Made by a program: the position numbers and the translations under genes. Positions 6,512 to 7,218 of a stretch of DNA of 7,218 bases are shown one piece after another. Under the pieces are notes generated by a model. That model saw nothing but the letters and a program-made list of their open reading frames with translations. It ran no database searches and was not told where the DNA came from. Each line of letters begins with the position of its first letter. The first letter of the stretch is position 1. This stretch comes from Tannerellaceae bacterium (GTDB lineage Bacteria > Bacteroidota > Bacteroidia > Bacteroidales > Tannerellaceae). The stretch is from positions 1-7,218 of the forward strand of contig JAIRZN010000160.1 of the NCBI GenBank assembly GCA_031267205.1. The letters are read 5' to 3'.

Positions 6512-7053
6512 CGGAAGCGGGGCTTTTGTACTCAATACAAAGGCTTCCCTGTGTCGCGGCGGAGCTTTCTCACTCAATACAAAAGCTTCCCTGTGTCGCG
6601 GCGGTGCTTTATCACTCAATACAAAGGCTTCCCTGTGTCGCGGCGGGGCTTTTGTATTCAATACAAAAGCTTCCCTGTGTCGCGGCGGGGCTTTCGTACT
6701 CAATACAAAGGCTTCCCTGTGTCGCGGCGGGGCTTTCTCACTCAATACAAAAGCTTCCCTGTGTTGCGGCGGGGCTTTCTCACTCAATACAAAGGCTTCC
6801 CTGTGTTGCGGCGGGGCTTTATCACTCAATACAAAAGCTTCCCTGTGTTGCGGCGGGGCTTTCTCACTCAATACAAAGGCTTTCCTGTGACGCGGCGGAG
6901 CTTTTGTATTCAATACAAAAGCTTCCCTGTGTTGCGGCGGAGCTTTTGTACTTAATACAAAAGCTTCCCTGTGTCGCGGCGGAGCTTTCGTACTCAATAC
7001 AAAGGATTCCCTGTGTCGCGGCGGAGCTTTTGTATTCAATACAAATGCTTCCC
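6512..7053. repeat. Tandem array of 42-bp units (12 full copies plus partial edges)
   Basis: Full units begin at 6531, 6573, 6615, 6657, 6699, 6741, 6783, 6825, 6867, 6909, 6951 and 6993, exactly 42 apart. A partial 13th unit covers 7035-7053, and a degenerate half unit precedes 6531. Each unit runs CTCAATACAA, then A(A/G)GCTTCCCTGTGT, then CGCGGCGGNGCTTT, then four or five variable bases. Variable positions are few: unit position 12 (A/G), 25 (C/T), 33 (A/G/T), and 39-41 plus position 1. No unique spacers separate the units, so it is not a CRISPR array. Because 42 is a multiple of 3, frames stay open on both strands. The minus frame (KAPPRHREAFVLST-like) has no ATG or GTG, only a TTG inside the repeat, so I treat the array as non-coding. 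It lies between divergently transcribed genes. Confidence 0.93.
6899..6923. repeat. Perfect inverted repeat at a unit junction within the array
   Basis: AGCTTTTGTATT (6899-6910) and AATACAAAAGCT (6912-6923) are exact inverse complements around a single C. A near-identical 11-base version sits at 6648-6658 / 6660-6670, and a 10-base version spans the junction near 6951. Other junctions carry CTCA or ATCA in the left arm and pair poorly, so strong and weak hairpins are mixed along the array. Confidence 0.75.
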
Positions 7054-7201
7054 GGGGGCGTACACCCGTATTAACGAAAAATAAAAATTGTTGCCGGCCG
7101 AAAAATTATTCAATTTAGTGTTGGAAGTTTGAGAGAAATGTGTTATGTTTACGGCCGGATTTAATAATTAATTGAATAAACAACTCTAATCCCGTATTAT
7201 T
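7054..7201 (+). other. Leader region of the rightward gene
   Basis: A 148-base A/T-rich stretch between the array and the plus-strand ATG. It contains the putative promoter, two CGGCCG palindromes (7095-7100 and 7152-7157) placed on either side of it, and a direct repeat CCCGTATTA at 7065-7073 and 7191-7199. No small gene is convincing here. Confidence 0.5.
7120..7151 (+). promoter_or_regulatory. Putative Bacteroidetes-type promoter of the rightward gene
   Basis: GTTG (7120-7123), a 20-base spacer and TATGTTTA (7144-7151) match the -33 TTTG / -7 TAnnTTTG pattern with one mismatch in each element and correct spacing. The -7 box ends in A, as does that of the divergent promoter at 6120-6149. 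The transcript leader would be about 40-45 bases, rich in A and T. Confidence 0.4.
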
Positions 7202-7218
7202 ATGACAAACAAGACAGT
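7202..7218 (+). CDS. Start of a rightward gene, product unknown (first five codons only)
   Basis: An ATG at 7202 opens a frame reading MTNKT before the window ends. An A/T-rich leader and a promoter-like pair lie upstream at suitable distances, and a divergently oriented gene would end the intergenic region here. Too little is visible to name a product or to be sure that this ATG is the true start. Confidence 0.4.

Noticed and set aside
6512..7053. CRISPR array
   Set aside because: Units are contiguous 42-bp copies with no unique spacers, and the variable bases are a few recurring alternatives. No cas genes are in view.
6526..7074. Plus-strand repeat protein (SIQKLPCVAAGL-type frame)
   Set aside because: The frame is open only because the unit length is a multiple of 3. 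The main alternations change the residue (K/R, G/E), and the start lies inside the repeat without a ribosome binding site.
7065..7199. CCCGTATTA direct repeats as target-site duplication of a mobile element
   Set aside because: The 9-bp repeats are 126 bases apart around a promoter-like stretch with no transposase or terminal inverted repeats; chance or a regulatory repeat is simpler.

Overview
The window looks like a Bacteroidales chromosome fragment (Bacteroides/Parabacteroides-like; genus not resolved). Three points support this. The three exported proteins all have signal peptides ending in Ala followed by Gln, the 'Q-rule' typical of Bacteroidetes. The putative promoters resemble the Bacteroidetes -33 TTTG / -7 TAnnTTTG type. 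Most start codons lack a Shine-Dalgarno sequence and sit behind A/T-rich leaders.

Positions 1-6099 hold six tightly packed genes, all on the minus strand, so transcription runs right to left. In order of transcription they are: a secreted C69-family dipeptidase; a secreted C1 (bleomycin-hydrolase-type) cysteine peptidase; a divergent GroES-like co-chaperonin; a small FAD/NAD/[2Fe-2S] subunit (NfnA-like); a GltD-like FAD/[4Fe-4S] subunit (NfnB/GltA-like); and a signal-peptide-bearing TPR protein cut off by the window edge. Gaps are 21, 21, 12 and 29 bases, followed by a 4-base ATGA overlap, so a single operon is likely, with its promoter near 6120-6149. The two peptidases would degrade peptides outside the cytoplasm. 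The Nfn pair would balance NADH, NADPH and ferredoxin inside the cell. A common physiological theme of peptide or amino-acid use with redox balancing is inference.

Positions 6100-7201 form a gene-poor divergent intergenic region of about 1.1 kb with several layers of structure. From left to right these are: C-rich tracts (G-rich on the operon's coding strand), a compact palindromic element (6301-6349), a TA-rich run, a second potential RNA fold (6426-6490), and a striking head-to-tail array of 42-bp units (12 full copies plus partial edges, 6512-7053). After the array come a putative plus-strand promoter flanked by two CGGCCG palindromes and the first five codons of a plus-strand gene starting at 7202.

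The 42-bp array is the most unusual part. Its units carry a nearly strict G/A alternation at one position over ten copies, and several unit junctions are near-perfect palindromes. Because 42 is divisible by 3, long frames are open on both strands, but no frame has a convincing start for a protein.
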